Source: Deltaproteobacteria bacterium
GTDB lineage: Bacteria; Desulfobacterota; Binatia; Binatales; Binataceae
DNA: 44,965 nucleotides
Reading direction: 5' to 3'
NCBI GenBank assembly: GCA_003135135.1
Contig: PLDK01000045.1
Span: 1-44,965 of the forward strand
The notes beneath the pieces were generated by a model. That model was not told the DNA's origin, did not search any database, and saw only the letters and a program-made list of their open reading frames with translations. The position numbers and the translations under genes were made by a program. Positions 34,913 to 42,856 of the stretch are shown here, in pieces (within the stretch, counting starts at the first letter, position 1; every line of letters starts with the position of its first letter).

Positions 34913-35551
34913 ATGATCGGCGCCCAATTCCTGACCTGGTTGCATCTGTGCGCGATGGCGGCATACGTCGGCGCGCAGTTCGCGGTCATCTATATGCTCA
35001 TTCCGGCCGCGCAGACCGCGCCCAACGAGGCGGCCCGGCGCTCGAGCCTGATCGCCGGGTTCAAGTTCTACAACCCGTTCACGATCGCGGTGCTGGGAAT
35101 TATTGTGATTAGCGGCGCGACGCGCCTGACGGACTTGAAAGCGTCGATGAAGTTCGACTACTTCGCGCGGATTGGTTCGGTGCTCGAGCTGAAGCTGGCG
35201 CTCGCCTTCGTTCTCATCTTCATCCAGACCTACATCACGTTCGGACTGGCATTCAGAATCGGCCGGCAGGAAGAGGTGGCCGCACACGGCGACGGCGAGG
35301 CGTTTACCGTCGAACAGCTGAACTCGATGCTGCGGCGAATTCGCGCGATGGCGTGGTTCACGATCGTGCTGGCGGCCGCTATCATCTGGGTGGCGCTCAC
35401 GATGGTATCGCGGACGCTGGATGAGCCCGCCACCGCATCGCGCATTTCCGCGCGCGCCGAATCCGGCCGCGCAACCCGGGCATCTGGGCGCCCGGTCACG
35501 TTTGCGACGCTGGCCAGGCGCGACACTGAAAAAACGGAAAACATGATTTAG
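34913..35551 (+). CDS. CopD/DUF2269-like four-helix membrane protein
   Basis: 212 residues. Four predicted transmembrane helices: LTWLHLCAMAAYVGAQFAVIYML, NPFTIAVLGIIVISGATRL, LKLALAFVLIFIQTYITFGLAF and AWFTIVLAAAIIWVALTMV. The His in the first helix (WLHL) and the YNPFT loop recall CopD/HemJ-like integral proteins, some of which bind haem or copper. The last 45 residues are charged and low in complexity. The stop overlaps the stop of the convergent small gene by four bases (35548-35551). Function unknown. Confidence 0.7.
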   Translation: MIGAQFLTWLHLCAMAAYVGAQFAVIYMLIPAAQTAPNEAARRSSLIAGFKFYNPFTIAVLGIIVISGATRLTDLKASMKFDYFARIGSVLELKLALAFVLIFIQTYITFGLAFRIGRQEEVAAHGDGEAFTVEQLNSMLRRIRAMAWFTIVLAAAIIWVALTMVSRTLDEPATASRISARAESGRATRASGRPVTFATLARRDTEKTENMI

Positions 35552-35727
35552 TGCGCCAGTGCGAGCAGCGAACCCACGAGGTACACGACGGTGATGATGC
35601 CGAAAATCGCGCCCGGGATTTCGTTCAGCATGTTGTACTGTGCGAGCCGAGTCACATCGCTGACTGCTGCCGCCTGGTTGATCGATGCGATCCCCGTGAG
35701 CCTTGGTTCAGTGGTGGTTGCGTTCAT
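35548..35727 (-). CDS. Small single-pass membrane protein, paralogue B (59 aa)
   Basis: Start ATG 35727 with CGGGAGGA seven bases upstream, stop TAA at 35548-35550. The protein starts MNATTTEPRLTGIASINQAA, then has a polar linker RLAQYNMLNEIPG and a C-terminal hydrophobic helix AIFGIITVVYLVGSLLALAH. It is 31 of 58 positions identical, without gaps, to the neighbouring gene 34 bases upstream, so the two arose by tandem duplication. Identical ribosome-binding site and spacing argue that both are translated. No family recognised. No cleavable signal; the helix is C-terminal. Too short for common ORF cut-offs. Confidence 0.75.
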   Translation of the reverse strand: MNATTTEPRLTGIASINQAAAVSDVTRLAQYNMLNEIPGAIFGIITVVYLVGSLLALAH

Positions 35728-35761
35728 TTCAAATTCCTCCCGTAAATTCTGTCGGACGATT

Positions 35762-35938
35762 TCAGGCCAATCCCAGCAGCGAGCTGACGACGTATCCGAG
35801 CGTGATCAAACCGAACACCACGCCGGGCAGTTCGCTGAGCAGACTGTTCTGCGCGAACCGGATTCCGGTGGTGGATTCCGCCGCTTCGTTGGCATTGGCG
35901 ATTCCCGCGATTCTCGCTTCGTTGGTCGTTGCGTTCAT
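35762..35938 (-). CDS. Small single-pass membrane protein, paralogue A (58 aa)
   Basis: Start ATG 35938 with GGGAGGA seven bases upstream, stop TGA at 35762-35764. N-terminus MNATTNEARIAGIANANEAA, linker RFAQNSLLSELPG, C-terminal helix VVFGLITLGYVVSSLLGLA. Residues shared with paralogue B include the start MNATT, GIA, AA, R-x-AQ, E-x-PG, FG-x-IT, Y-x-V and SLL-x-LA. The predicted start point of a near-consensus sigma-54 promoter lies 28 bases upstream. Plausible roles are a membrane stress peptide, a hydrophobic toxin or a bacteriocin-like precursor; none is proven. Confidence 0.8.
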   Translation of the reverse strand: MNATTNEARIAGIANANEAAESTTGIRFAQNSLLSELPGVVFGLITLGYVVSSLLGLA

Positions 35939-35976
35939 GTTCAGGTCCTCCCGTATTCAGTGACTGACGTGGGTAA

Positions 35977-35992
35977 AGCAACCTATGTGCCA
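35977..35992 (-). promoter_or_regulatory. Sigma-54 (-24/-12) promoter
   Basis: Read on the minus strand: TGGCAC, five bases (ATAGG), then TTGCT. This matches the RpoN consensus with exact GG-to-GC spacing. It places the start of transcription near 35966, 28 bases before ATG 35938. It drives the small-protein pair and would need an AAA+ enhancer-binding protein, not encoded in this window. Confidence 0.8.
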
Positions 35993-36027
35993 TCAGAAAA
36001 ACTCTCGATTTAGCAACAACTGTTCAA

Positions 36028-36160
36028 ACCGACCGTCTGCCGCCAGCGGTCGGTAGGGCCTAAAAACTCATTAAACTCAATGGTTTATTGAAAATCGCAA
36101 AATGCGAGTACGAATTGATAGATTTTCGAGATTCGCGGTAAATTTCCTTTTTCGCGAATC
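36028..36160. promoter_or_regulatory. Three inverted repeats upstream of the sigma-54 promoter (possible enhancer sites)
   Basis: ACCGACCG (36028-36035) with CGGTCGGT (36047-36054); TCGCA (36095-36099) with TGCGA (36103-36107); GATTCGCG (36130-36137) with CGCGAATC (36153-36160). They lie about 60 to 195 bases upstream of the predicted start, the usual range for sigma-54 activators. Otherwise the 315-base gap (35939-36253) is A/T-rich with no gene. Confidence 0.45.
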
Positions 36161-36253
36161 AGCGCATTCGGCTAGCTGCACCTATCTCGCTGCGGATCGG
36201 CTTGCGCGTGGCCCCTCTTTGATCATTCTCAGTGCATCTGCAAAAGTGGCGTG

Positions 36254-37027
36254 ATGGCGAGTGAAATGGATCAGGACGCGCCCCAGTCCAACGGCAAGGC
36301 AACCGGAGGATTGAAGCCGCCTACCGCGTTGCTCGCCGCCGCCGACGCCGCCACGCCCGGCGCACATCCGCATTTCATCCGCAGCCTGGCGCTGCGCTTC
36401 GCGGAGGAGGCGATCTTACTGATAGCCGTCGTCGGCGCGATCGCGATGGGACTCGGGATCACCTCTTACTTCACCGAGCATCGCTATGTGCTCGCATACC
36501 TGGCGGCATACGCGGGCTTTCGCTTTGCCGATTTGATTGTGCGCGAAGACGCCGAGGACAGTTCCGCACACGAAGAACTCAGCCAGCGGATCGCCGTGCA
36601 GCTTCCAATCCTCGTGACGTTTGCGGCGGCGCCGTTCGAGCGCACTTACATTTACGGCGGCTCAGCGCCCGCATGGGTCAGCGCGCTGGGACTGCTGATT
36701 GCATTGTGGGGGATGTGGCTGGCGCTTGGCGCGCGCGTTCAGCTCGGATTTTTTACTTCGGGCAGGACGGCCGAGCATCCGGTGCTCGTCAAGAGTGGCT
36801 TTTATCGTTACGTCAGGCATCCGATCTACGCGGGTAGATATTTGGTAACGTTCGGATGGCCGCTCATCTACGGAGCGCCGATCACCGCGGTCCTGACGCT
36901 GATCGTCGGGGGCGTTTTCGCGCATCGACGAATGAAGTCCGAAGAGGCCGGGATGCGCGCGCAATTCGGCGAAGAGTACGACGCCTACATACGCGGGACG
37001 GACGCGTTGGTTCCATCGATCTGGTAA
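36254..37027 (+). CDS. Isoprenylcysteine carboxyl methyltransferase (ICMT/PEMT)-family membrane protein
   Basis: 257 residues from ATG 36254 (a GTG directly before it is an alternative). Several helices (ILLIAVVGAIAMGLGITSYF, LPILVTFAAAPFERTYIYGG, ALGLLIALWGMWLALGARVQLGFF) then the ICMT C-terminal signature: HPVLVKSGFYRYVRHPIYAGRYLVTFGWPL and EEAGMRAQFGEEYDAYI, which bind SAM and the lipid substrate. Such bacterial proteins methylate small lipophilic or isoprenoid acceptors, or are of unknown role. It diverges from the small-protein pair across the sigma-54 region. Confidence 0.82.
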   Translation: MASEMDQDAPQSNGKATGGLKPPTALLAAADAATPGAHPHFIRSLALRFAEEAILLIAVVGAIAMGLGITSYFTEHRYVLAYLAAYAGFRFADLIVREDAEDSSAHEELSQRIAVQLPILVTFAAAPFERTYIYGGSAPAWVSALGLLIALWGMWLALGARVQLGFFTSGRTAEHPVLVKSGFYRYVRHPIYAGRYLVTFGWPLIYGAPITAVLTLIVGGVFAHRRMKSEEAGMRAQFGEEYDAYIRGTDALVPSIW

Positions 37028-37056
37028 CGCCATTCAGCAGAACGAGAACGACCGCT

Positions 37057-37689
37057 TCAGCGGCCGCGCGCTTCAAGCTGGCAGCGGGCGTGCGAGCAGA
37101 AGTCGTTTTCGCTGCCGCCGCCGGGGCTTACAAACTTCGCGCCGCATGCCGCGCATTCGCGAATCGATTCGCCGGGCTTGAGCCGCCCCATGAGCTCGGC
37201 CTCCGCGGCTGAGTCGTCGGTCTTCGATCCTCGCGCCGTAGCTCGCGTCTTTTTCTTCTCCGGCAACGCTCCATCGGCAACCAGCCGGCCATTCGCACCC
37301 ATCACGGCGAGTTCATCGGCGCGGTTATTGATCGGATCGGTGTCGTGTCCGCGAACCCATTCGAATCGAACGTGTCGCGCCGCCGCTTCGGCGTCGAGCA
37401 GTTTCCACAAATCGTGATTCTTGTTGCGCTTGTAATGAAGCGTCATCGAATTGACGACGTACCTGCTGTCACTGCGGACAACAACGTGGGCGCCGCGTTC
37501 GGTCGCGCGCAAGCCCTCGATCGCGCCCATCAATTCCATCCGGTTGTTGGTGGTTGAAGGATCGTGGCCGTTGAGTTCGGTCTCAACGCCATCGGGATCG
37601 CGGATCACTACGCCCCATCCGCCCGGCCCCGGGTTACCCAGACAGGAGCCGTCGGCGTAAACGAGATATTCGCGAAGCGCGGTTGCCAC
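37057..37689 (-). CDS. rnhA: Ribonuclease HI with C-terminal zinc-ribbon-like tail
   Basis: 210 residues from GTG 37689. The first 135 residues are RNase HI with the full DEDD set (Asp13, Glu52, Asp74, Asp125) and His115 in VRGHDTDPINNRAD. It degrades the RNA strand of RNA-DNA hybrids. Beyond it is a Lys/Arg-rich linker and a tail with Cys179, Cys182, Cys198 and Cys203 (CxxC then CxxxxC), likely a small zinc-binding module. Typical RNase HI stops near 155 residues, so the tail is unusual. It follows glgA by nine bases. Confidence 0.92.
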   Translation of the reverse strand: MATALREYLVYADGSCLGNPGPGGWGVVIRDPDGVETELNGHDPSTTNNRMELMGAIEGLRATERGAHVVVRSDSRYVVNSMTLHYKRNKNHDLWKLLDAEAAARHVRFEWVRGHDTDPINNRADELAVMGANGRLVADGALPEKKKTRATARGSKTDDSAAEAELMGRLKPGESIRECAACGAKFVSPGGGSENDFCSHARCQLEARGR

Positions 37690-37698
37690 GGCCGGATT

Positions 37699-39156
37699 CT
37701 AGCTGAGGCCGCGATCTTTTCGCAGCCGCGTGAACCACGCGAGGTATTGCCCAGCCGCCCGTTCCCACGAGAAGTCCGACGCAAAGCAATTTTGCATCAG
37801 CCGCCGCCAGGTCGTGCGCTCCCTGAACGTCGCCACCATCCTGCCCATCGCCGCGACCATTTCAGCCGCGTCGAACTTGTCGAAGACGAAGCCGTTGCCG
37901 GTCGCGCGCCGGGGATCGAACTCGCTTACCGTGTCGCGCAGTCCTCCGGTGGCTCGCGCCACGGGCACCGTGCCGTAGCGCAGCGCGTACATCTGGGTGA
38001 GTCCGCACGGTTCGAATCGCGACGGCATCAGGAAGGCGTCGCTGCCGGCCTGGATTTGATGCGCGATCGTGTCGTTGAACTCGATGATCGCTCGGAGTTT
38101 TTCAGGGTAGCGTGCCTGCGCCTGTTTGAAGAATTTCTCGAGCACTGGATCGCCGCTCGCGAGCATGACGAGTTGCAAATCCAGGCGCATCACGGCGTCG
38201 AGCGCGTCCTTGAGCAGGTCGACGCCTTTTTGCCCGGTCATGCGGGTGACCATCCCGACCATCGGCCAATCCTTGCGGTGCGGCAGACCCAGTGAATCGC
38301 GCAACGCGCGCGCGCAGGCACGCTTGCCGTCGGGTTTCGCGGGCGTGTAAGTCGCGGCGATTGCGCGGTCGGTGGCGGGATTCCACTCGTCGTAGTCGGC
38401 GCCGTTGAGGATTCCGACGAAATTTTCGCCCTTGTCGCGAAGCACTCCCTCCAGTCCAAAGCCGAGTTCCGGGTCGGTAGTGATTTCGCGCGCGTAGGCG
38501 GGGCTCACAGTGGACGCGCCGTCGCACAGAACGATAGCGCCCTTCATCAGATTCAAGTGGCCGTAAAATTCCAGGCAATCGACCGAAAAATATCGCGCGC
38601 CAAGATTGAGCAGCGCGAAGTCCTCGCGTTTGCCGATGCCCTGGAATGCAAGATTGTGAATCGTGAAAATCGAAAGCGCCTTCTCGAACCGGGGATGCAG
38701 CGCGTTGTCGGCGCGCATCGCGATCGGCAGGGCCGCCGAATGCCAATCGTGAGCATGTACTACGTCCGGCGCGACTATCTCCGCGGCTGCGACGGCGGCG
38801 GCGCGGCCAAAGAAGACAAAGCGCCGCATATTGTCGGGATAGTCGATCCCGTTCTCGCCATAGATTCCGCGCCGGGCAAAAAATCCGGGATGATCGATCA
38901 GATACATCGGCACGCCATGCGGATCGGCCGCGCGCAACACCGAAAAACGTTCGACGCCGGCGCCGAATCGCATCGGGATGTCGCGCACGACTGGCGCAGC
39001 TTCGACGCTGTCCACAATCGAAGCGTAGCCGGGCACGATCAGCGACGGTTCCTCGCCGGCCGCCTTCAATGCCCCCGGCAGCGCGCCGATCACGTCGGCG
39101 AGACCGCCGGCTTTTGCGTGAGGGGCGGCTTCCGCCGCAACGATCGCTATCTTCAC
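37699..39156 (-). CDS. glgA: Glycogen (starch) synthase
   Basis: 485 residues, GT5 family. The ADP-glucose loop [16 protein letters not shown] has Lys15; the N-terminal catalytic domain includes [16 protein letters not shown]; the C-terminal GT-B domain has [35 protein letters not shown] with the conserved E-x-CG-L region. It adds glucose from ADP-glucose to alpha-1,4-glucan. No other glg gene is present here. Read between lon (131-base gap) and rnhA. Confidence 0.95.
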   Translation of the reverse strand: [485 protein letters not shown]

Positions 39157-39287
39157 GAGATCAGTTTTCCGCGGGCCCGATGGCCGTCAAAAACATACGC
39201 GCCGCGGCTGGACCGTTCCAGCATCGCAGCGCGCATCATTTTCCAGATTATGCCGGGCCGATTGGCGAGCTTCTCGCGATATCCTGA

Positions 39288-41780
39288 TTAGTTCAGGACC
39301 GTCCGCTCGGTTCGCCGCGCCGCCGCCGGCGTGGGCGCCGCCGCGGGAGCGGGCGCGGGCGCCGGCTCCGCCGCGGGAGCGGGCACGGGCTCGGCCGCAG
39401 CCTGCACGAGGTCGCCGTCGCGCAGTGCGTGCCGAATGACCTCATCGACGGTATCGACGAAAATCATTTCGAGCTCCTTGCGCACTTCGGGCTGGATATC
39501 CTCGAGGTCGCGCTCGTTGCGGCGCGGCAGAATGATCGTCTTGATCCCGGCGCGCCTTGCCGCGAGCACCTTCTCCTTGATTCCGCCCACCGGCAGCACC
39601 TTGCCGCGCAGCGTTATCTCGCCGGTCATCGCGACGTCGGATCGCACCGGCCGGCCGCTGAGCAACGACGCCAGCGACGCCGCAATTGTCACGCCGCCCG
39701 ACGGCCCATCTTTGGGAATCGCTCCGGCGGGAACGTGAACGTGGATGTCGGATTTTTCGAAAAAGTCCGGCGCGATTCCCAGCTCCGCCGCGTGGGTGCG
39801 CACGTAAGAGAGCGCGGCCTGCGCCGATTCCTTCATCACGTCGCCGAGCGAGCCGGTAAGGTTGAGGCCTTTCTGCCCTGACATCCGGGTGCTCTCGATG
39901 AACATTATCTCGCCGCCGTTGGGCGTCCACGCCAGCCCGGTGGCAACCCCCGGCTCGTTCGTGCGTTCAGCGACCTCGGAAAAGAAGCGCGGCGCGCCGA
40001 GGTAGCGTTGCACGTCGGCTCCGGAAACGATCGCGGGCGCGGTTTCGCCCTCGGTTATCGAACGCGCGATCTTGCGGCAGACCCGCGCGATCTCGCGCTC
40101 GAGATTTCTGAGCCCGGCCTCGCGCGTGTAGCTGTGGATAATCTCTTGCAGCGCCTCCTGGGAAAATTCGATCTTCTGATCGCCGAGTCCGTTCTCGTTG
40201 AGTTGCTTGGGGACCAGGTGCCGCTGCACGATTTGCAGCTTCTCTTCCTCGGTGTATCCCGGCAGCTCGAGCACTTCCATCCGGTCGCGCAGCGCGTGCG
40301 GAACCGTGTCGAGCATGTTGGCGGTGGTCAGGAACAATACTTTCGAAAGATCGAACGGCACGTCCAGGTAATGATCCGAGAACGTGTTGTTCTGTTCCGG
40401 ATCGAGCACCTCGAGCAGCGCCGACGCCGGGTCGCCGCGGAAGTCCATGCCGAGCTTGTCCACCTCGTCGAGGATGAACAACGGATTGTTCGAGCCCGCG
40501 TTGCGAAGCCCCTGGATGATTCGGCCCGGCAACGATCCGATGTAAGTGCGGCGATGGCCGCGAATCTCGGCCTCGTCGCGGATGCCGCCGAGAGACAGCC
40601 GCACGAATTTGCGGCCGAGCGCGCGCGCGATCGACTTGCCCAGCGAGGTCTTGCCCGTGCCCGGAGGCCCGACGAAGCACAGGATGGGTCCCTTGGTGTC
40701 GTGCTTGAGCTTGCGCACCGCGAGAAACTCGAGGATGCGTTCCTTGATTTTTTCGAGGTCATAGTGGTCCTCGTCGAGCACCTGGCGCGCGTGGCGAATG
40801 TCGAGATTGTCCTCGGTCGAGACGCCCCACGGCAGGCTGACCAGCCAGTCGAGATAGGTGCGCACGACGGTGTGCTCCGCCGACTCGGGCGGGATCATCT
40901 TGAGGCGCTCGAGTTCCTTGTCCGCGACTTTGCGCGCCTCGGGCGACATTTTCGCCTCTTCGATCTTCTTTTCGATCTCCTCGACTTCGGAAGTGCGCGC
41001 GTCGCCCTCGCCCAGTTCCTTCTGGATCGCCTTGAGCTGCTGGCGCAGGTAATACTCGCGCTGATTTTTGTTGAGCTCGGTCTGAACCTGGGACTGAATC
41101 TTATGGCCGAGTTCGAGCATCTCGATCTCGCGGCCCAGAACCGCGATCAGCTTTTCCAGCCGCGCGCGAACGTCGAGCGTCGCGAGGAGATCCTGCCCCT
41201 CTTCGATCGGAATCTTCAGGTAAGAGGCGACCATGTCGGCAAGCCGGCTGGCCTCCTTCACCTGCATCGCCATCACCTGCAATTCGTCGGGCAGGTACGG
41301 CACCAGCGAGACGAACTTGGAAAACTGGCTCACCAGATGCGCGTGCAGCGCGTCGATTTCCCGATCGGAGGAAAGCGGCTCATTGAGCCGCTTCACGTGC
41401 GCCAGGAAGTACGGCTCGCGCTGAGTGAACTCGCCGAGTTCGACTCGCGCCAATCCCTGCACCAGCACCCGCACGCTCTGATCCGGATAGCGCAACATCT
41501 TCAGGATGCGCACCGCGGTGCCGAGCTGGAACAATCCCTCGGGCGCGGGCTGCTCGTCTTCAGGGTTCTTTTGCGCCGCCAGCGCGATAACCTTCGAGGT
41601 CTGTCCGCAGTCCTCGATCAACTTGAGCGACGACGGCCGCGAAACCAGGAACGGATGAATCTGACTCGGGAAGATCACGATGCCGCGCAACGGCAGCACC
41701 GGCAGGACCTCCGGAATCTCGGCCTTGCTCAGATCCTCTTCAATCTCGAAGCGTTTTTCCCCTTTCGGTTTATCTGCCAT
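39288..41780 (-). CDS. lon: ATP-dependent Lon protease
   Basis: 830 residues. N-terminal substrate-binding LON domain (LPVLPLRGIVIFPSQIHPFLVSR), coiled-coil linker, AAA+ domain with Walker A FVGPPGTGKTSLG and Walker B LFILDEVDKLG, and the Ser-Lys protease domain with Ser694 in PKDGPSGG and Lys737 in GGIKEK. Cytosolic quality-control protease. The last 40 residues are an Ala/Pro/Glu-rich tail not found in model Lon and encoded by simple-sequence GC repeats. Divergent from DUF2203; a palindrome lies in the shared promoter region. Confidence 0.97.
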   Translation of the reverse strand: MADKPKGEKRFEIEEDLSKAEIPEVLPVLPLRGIVIFPSQIHPFLVSRPSSLKLIEDCGQTSKVIALAAQKNPEDEQPAPEGLFQLGTAVRILKMLRYPDQSVRVLVQGLARVELGEFTQREPYFLAHVKRLNEPLSSDREIDALHAHLVSQFSKFVSLVPYLPDELQVMAMQVKEASRLADMVASYLKIPIEEGQDLLATLDVRARLEKLIAVLGREIEMLELGHKIQSQVQTELNKNQREYYLRQQLKAIQKELGEGDARTSEVEEIEKKIEEAKMSPEARKVADKELERLKMIPPESAEHTVVRTYLDWLVSLPWGVSTEDNLDIRHARQVLDEDHYDLEKIKERILEFLAVRKLKHDTKGPILCFVGPPGTGKTSLGKSIARALGRKFVRLSLGGIRDEAEIRGHRRTYIGSLPGRIIQGLRNAGSNNPLFILDEVDKLGMDFRGDPASALLEVLDPEQNNTFSDHYLDVPFDLSKVLFLTTANMLDTVPHALRDRMEVLELPGYTEEEKLQIVQRHLVPKQLNENGLGDQKIEFSQEALQEIIHSYTREAGLRNLEREIARVCRKIARSITEGETAPAIVSGADVQRYLGAPRFFSEVAERTNEPGVATGLAWTPNGGEIMFIESTRMSGQKGLNLTGSLGDVMKESAQAALSYVRTHAAELGIAPDFFEKSDIHVHVPAGAIPKDGPSGGVTIAASLASLLSGRPVRSDVAMTGEITLRGKVLPVGGIKEKVLAARRAGIKTIILPRRNERDLEDIQPEVRKELEMIFVDTVDEVIRHALRDGDLVQAAAEPVPAPAAEPAPAPAPAAAPTPAAARRTERTVLN

Positions 41781-41838
41781 AGATCAATCGAACCTCGTAG
41801 GGGCAAACCCCGCCACACCTTCCACGCAACCCAAATTT

Positions 41839-41855
41839 CACCGTAATATACGGTG
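41839..41855. promoter_or_regulatory. Palindrome in the lon / DUF2203 divergent promoter
   Basis: CACCGTA, ATA, TACGGTG: seven-base perfect arms around three bases, in the middle of the 149-base divergent region. It could be an operator for either gene. It is not a CIRCE element. No clear -35/-10 pair was found. Confidence 0.45.
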
Positions 41856-41929
41856 GTGGGGCGGACAAGGTCACCTCTTGTACAACAAGCTAATCACGGT
41901 GACCGGCTTGCGCTACTGATGAGGAAACA

Positions 41930-42355
41930 TTGCCTAATATCGGATTCGATAAGCTATTTAGTGAGGAAGAAGCCAACGAGCTGATTCCACGTATGGAAAT
42001 TCTGATGCGCCAACTGCAGATGCAGGCGACGTCGTTGCGCGCGCGGATCGACGAATTGTCGGTGACCGATCCCTCAATCTTGCATTGCACGATGAGCGAA
42101 ATCGTCGGGCGTTACCCCGAGCTGCGATCGTTCGCGACCAACATGGCCGACGCCGCCGCCCAGATCGAATCGTTCGGATGCATCCTCAAGGATATCGACC
42201 TGGGGCTGATCGATTTTCCCTATGACGCGGACGACGAAGTTGTTTTCCTGTGCTGGCAGTTCGGCGAGCCGCGCGTCGTCGCATGGCACAGCGTGAACAG
42301 TGGATTTTCCGAGCGCCAGCCGCTGCCCGGCGCGCCCAACCGCTGGCTCAACTGA
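41930..42355 (+). CDS. DUF2203 family protein
   Basis: 141 residues from TTG 41930 (GAGG lies five bases upstream; no ATG is available before the conserved part). FDKLFSEEEANELIPRMEILMRQ at the N-terminus, helical middle, then GCILKDIDLGLIDFPYDADDEVVFLCWQFGEPRVVAWHSVNSGFSERQPL, the DUF2203 signature. A cytosolic family of unknown role. First gene of the five-gene plus-strand run that continues to 44795. Confidence 0.88.
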   Translation: MPNIGFDKLFSEEEANELIPRMEILMRQLQMQATSLRARIDELSVTDPSILHCTMSEIVGRYPELRSFATNMADAAAQIESFGCILKDIDLGLIDFPYDADDEVVFLCWQFGEPRVVAWHSVNSGFSERQPLPGAPNRWLN

Positions 42356-42385
42356 CCAGCGAACAACAGGAAATCTGACAGCCAA

Positions 42386-42856
42386 ATGATTTTAATTTTG
42401 TCGATTTACCTGGCCGCACTTGGATGCTGGCTTGGTGGAATTGTTTTCTTCTCGTTCTTCACCGCGCCGGCCATTTTCACGCATCTGCCGGCCGCCGAAG
42501 CCGGCCAGGTGATCAGCGCAATCTTCCCGCGCTACTACATGCTCGGCTACGTCGCGGGAACGGCCAGCCTCATCCCCGCGGTGTATTTCACCGCCGTGCG
42601 CGGACCGCGGATATGGTGGGGCGCCACCACGGTCGTGCTGGCAATCGCGCTCGGAATTACTTTTTATGCGGGCACGGTCATTCTGCCGCGAGCCGACGCC
42701 ATCCGCACCGTCTACGAAGATCCAAATCCCGACGCTGCCCGCAAGGCGGAGTTCGACCGGCTGCACCGGATGTCGGTGTTTCTCAATGGCGCCGTGCTGC
42801 TGTTGAATCTCGCCGCAATCGTGGGCACTTCGGGAGCGTTGACCGCGCGTGGCTGA
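42386..42856 (+). CDS. DUF4149-type four-helix membrane protein
   Basis: 156 residues. Helices ILSIYLAALGCWLGGIVFFSFFTAPAIF, YYMLGYVAGTASLIPAVYFTAV, WGATTVVLAIALGITFYAGTVILP and VFLNGAVLLLNLAAIVG. The GGIVFFSFFTAP and AEFDRLHRMSVFLN segments match DUF4149, a small integral family of unknown function. Its 3' end overlaps the HAD gene start by eight bases (42849-42856). Confidence 0.85.
   Translation: MILILSIYLAALGCWLGGIVFFSFFTAPAIFTHLPAAEAGQVISAIFPRYYMLGYVAGTASLIPAVYFTAVRGPRIWWGATTVVLAIALGITFYAGTVILPRADAIRTVYEDPNPDAARKAEFDRLHRMSVFLNGAVLLLNLAAIVGTSGALTARG

Noticed and set aside
33950-35287. 445-residue open frame on the minus strand
   Set aside because: Antisense to trxB and the CopD-like gene, both well supported.
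37990-38030. GGTTCGAATCGC, a tRNA T-loop-like string
   Set aside because: It lies in the glgA coding sequence, and no acceptor or anticodon stems can be paired around it.
40008-41846. 612-residue open frame on the plus strand
   Set aside because: It lies antisense to lon, whose protein has complete AAA+ and protease motifs. The antisense product shows no domain; long antisense frames are expected at this GC content.
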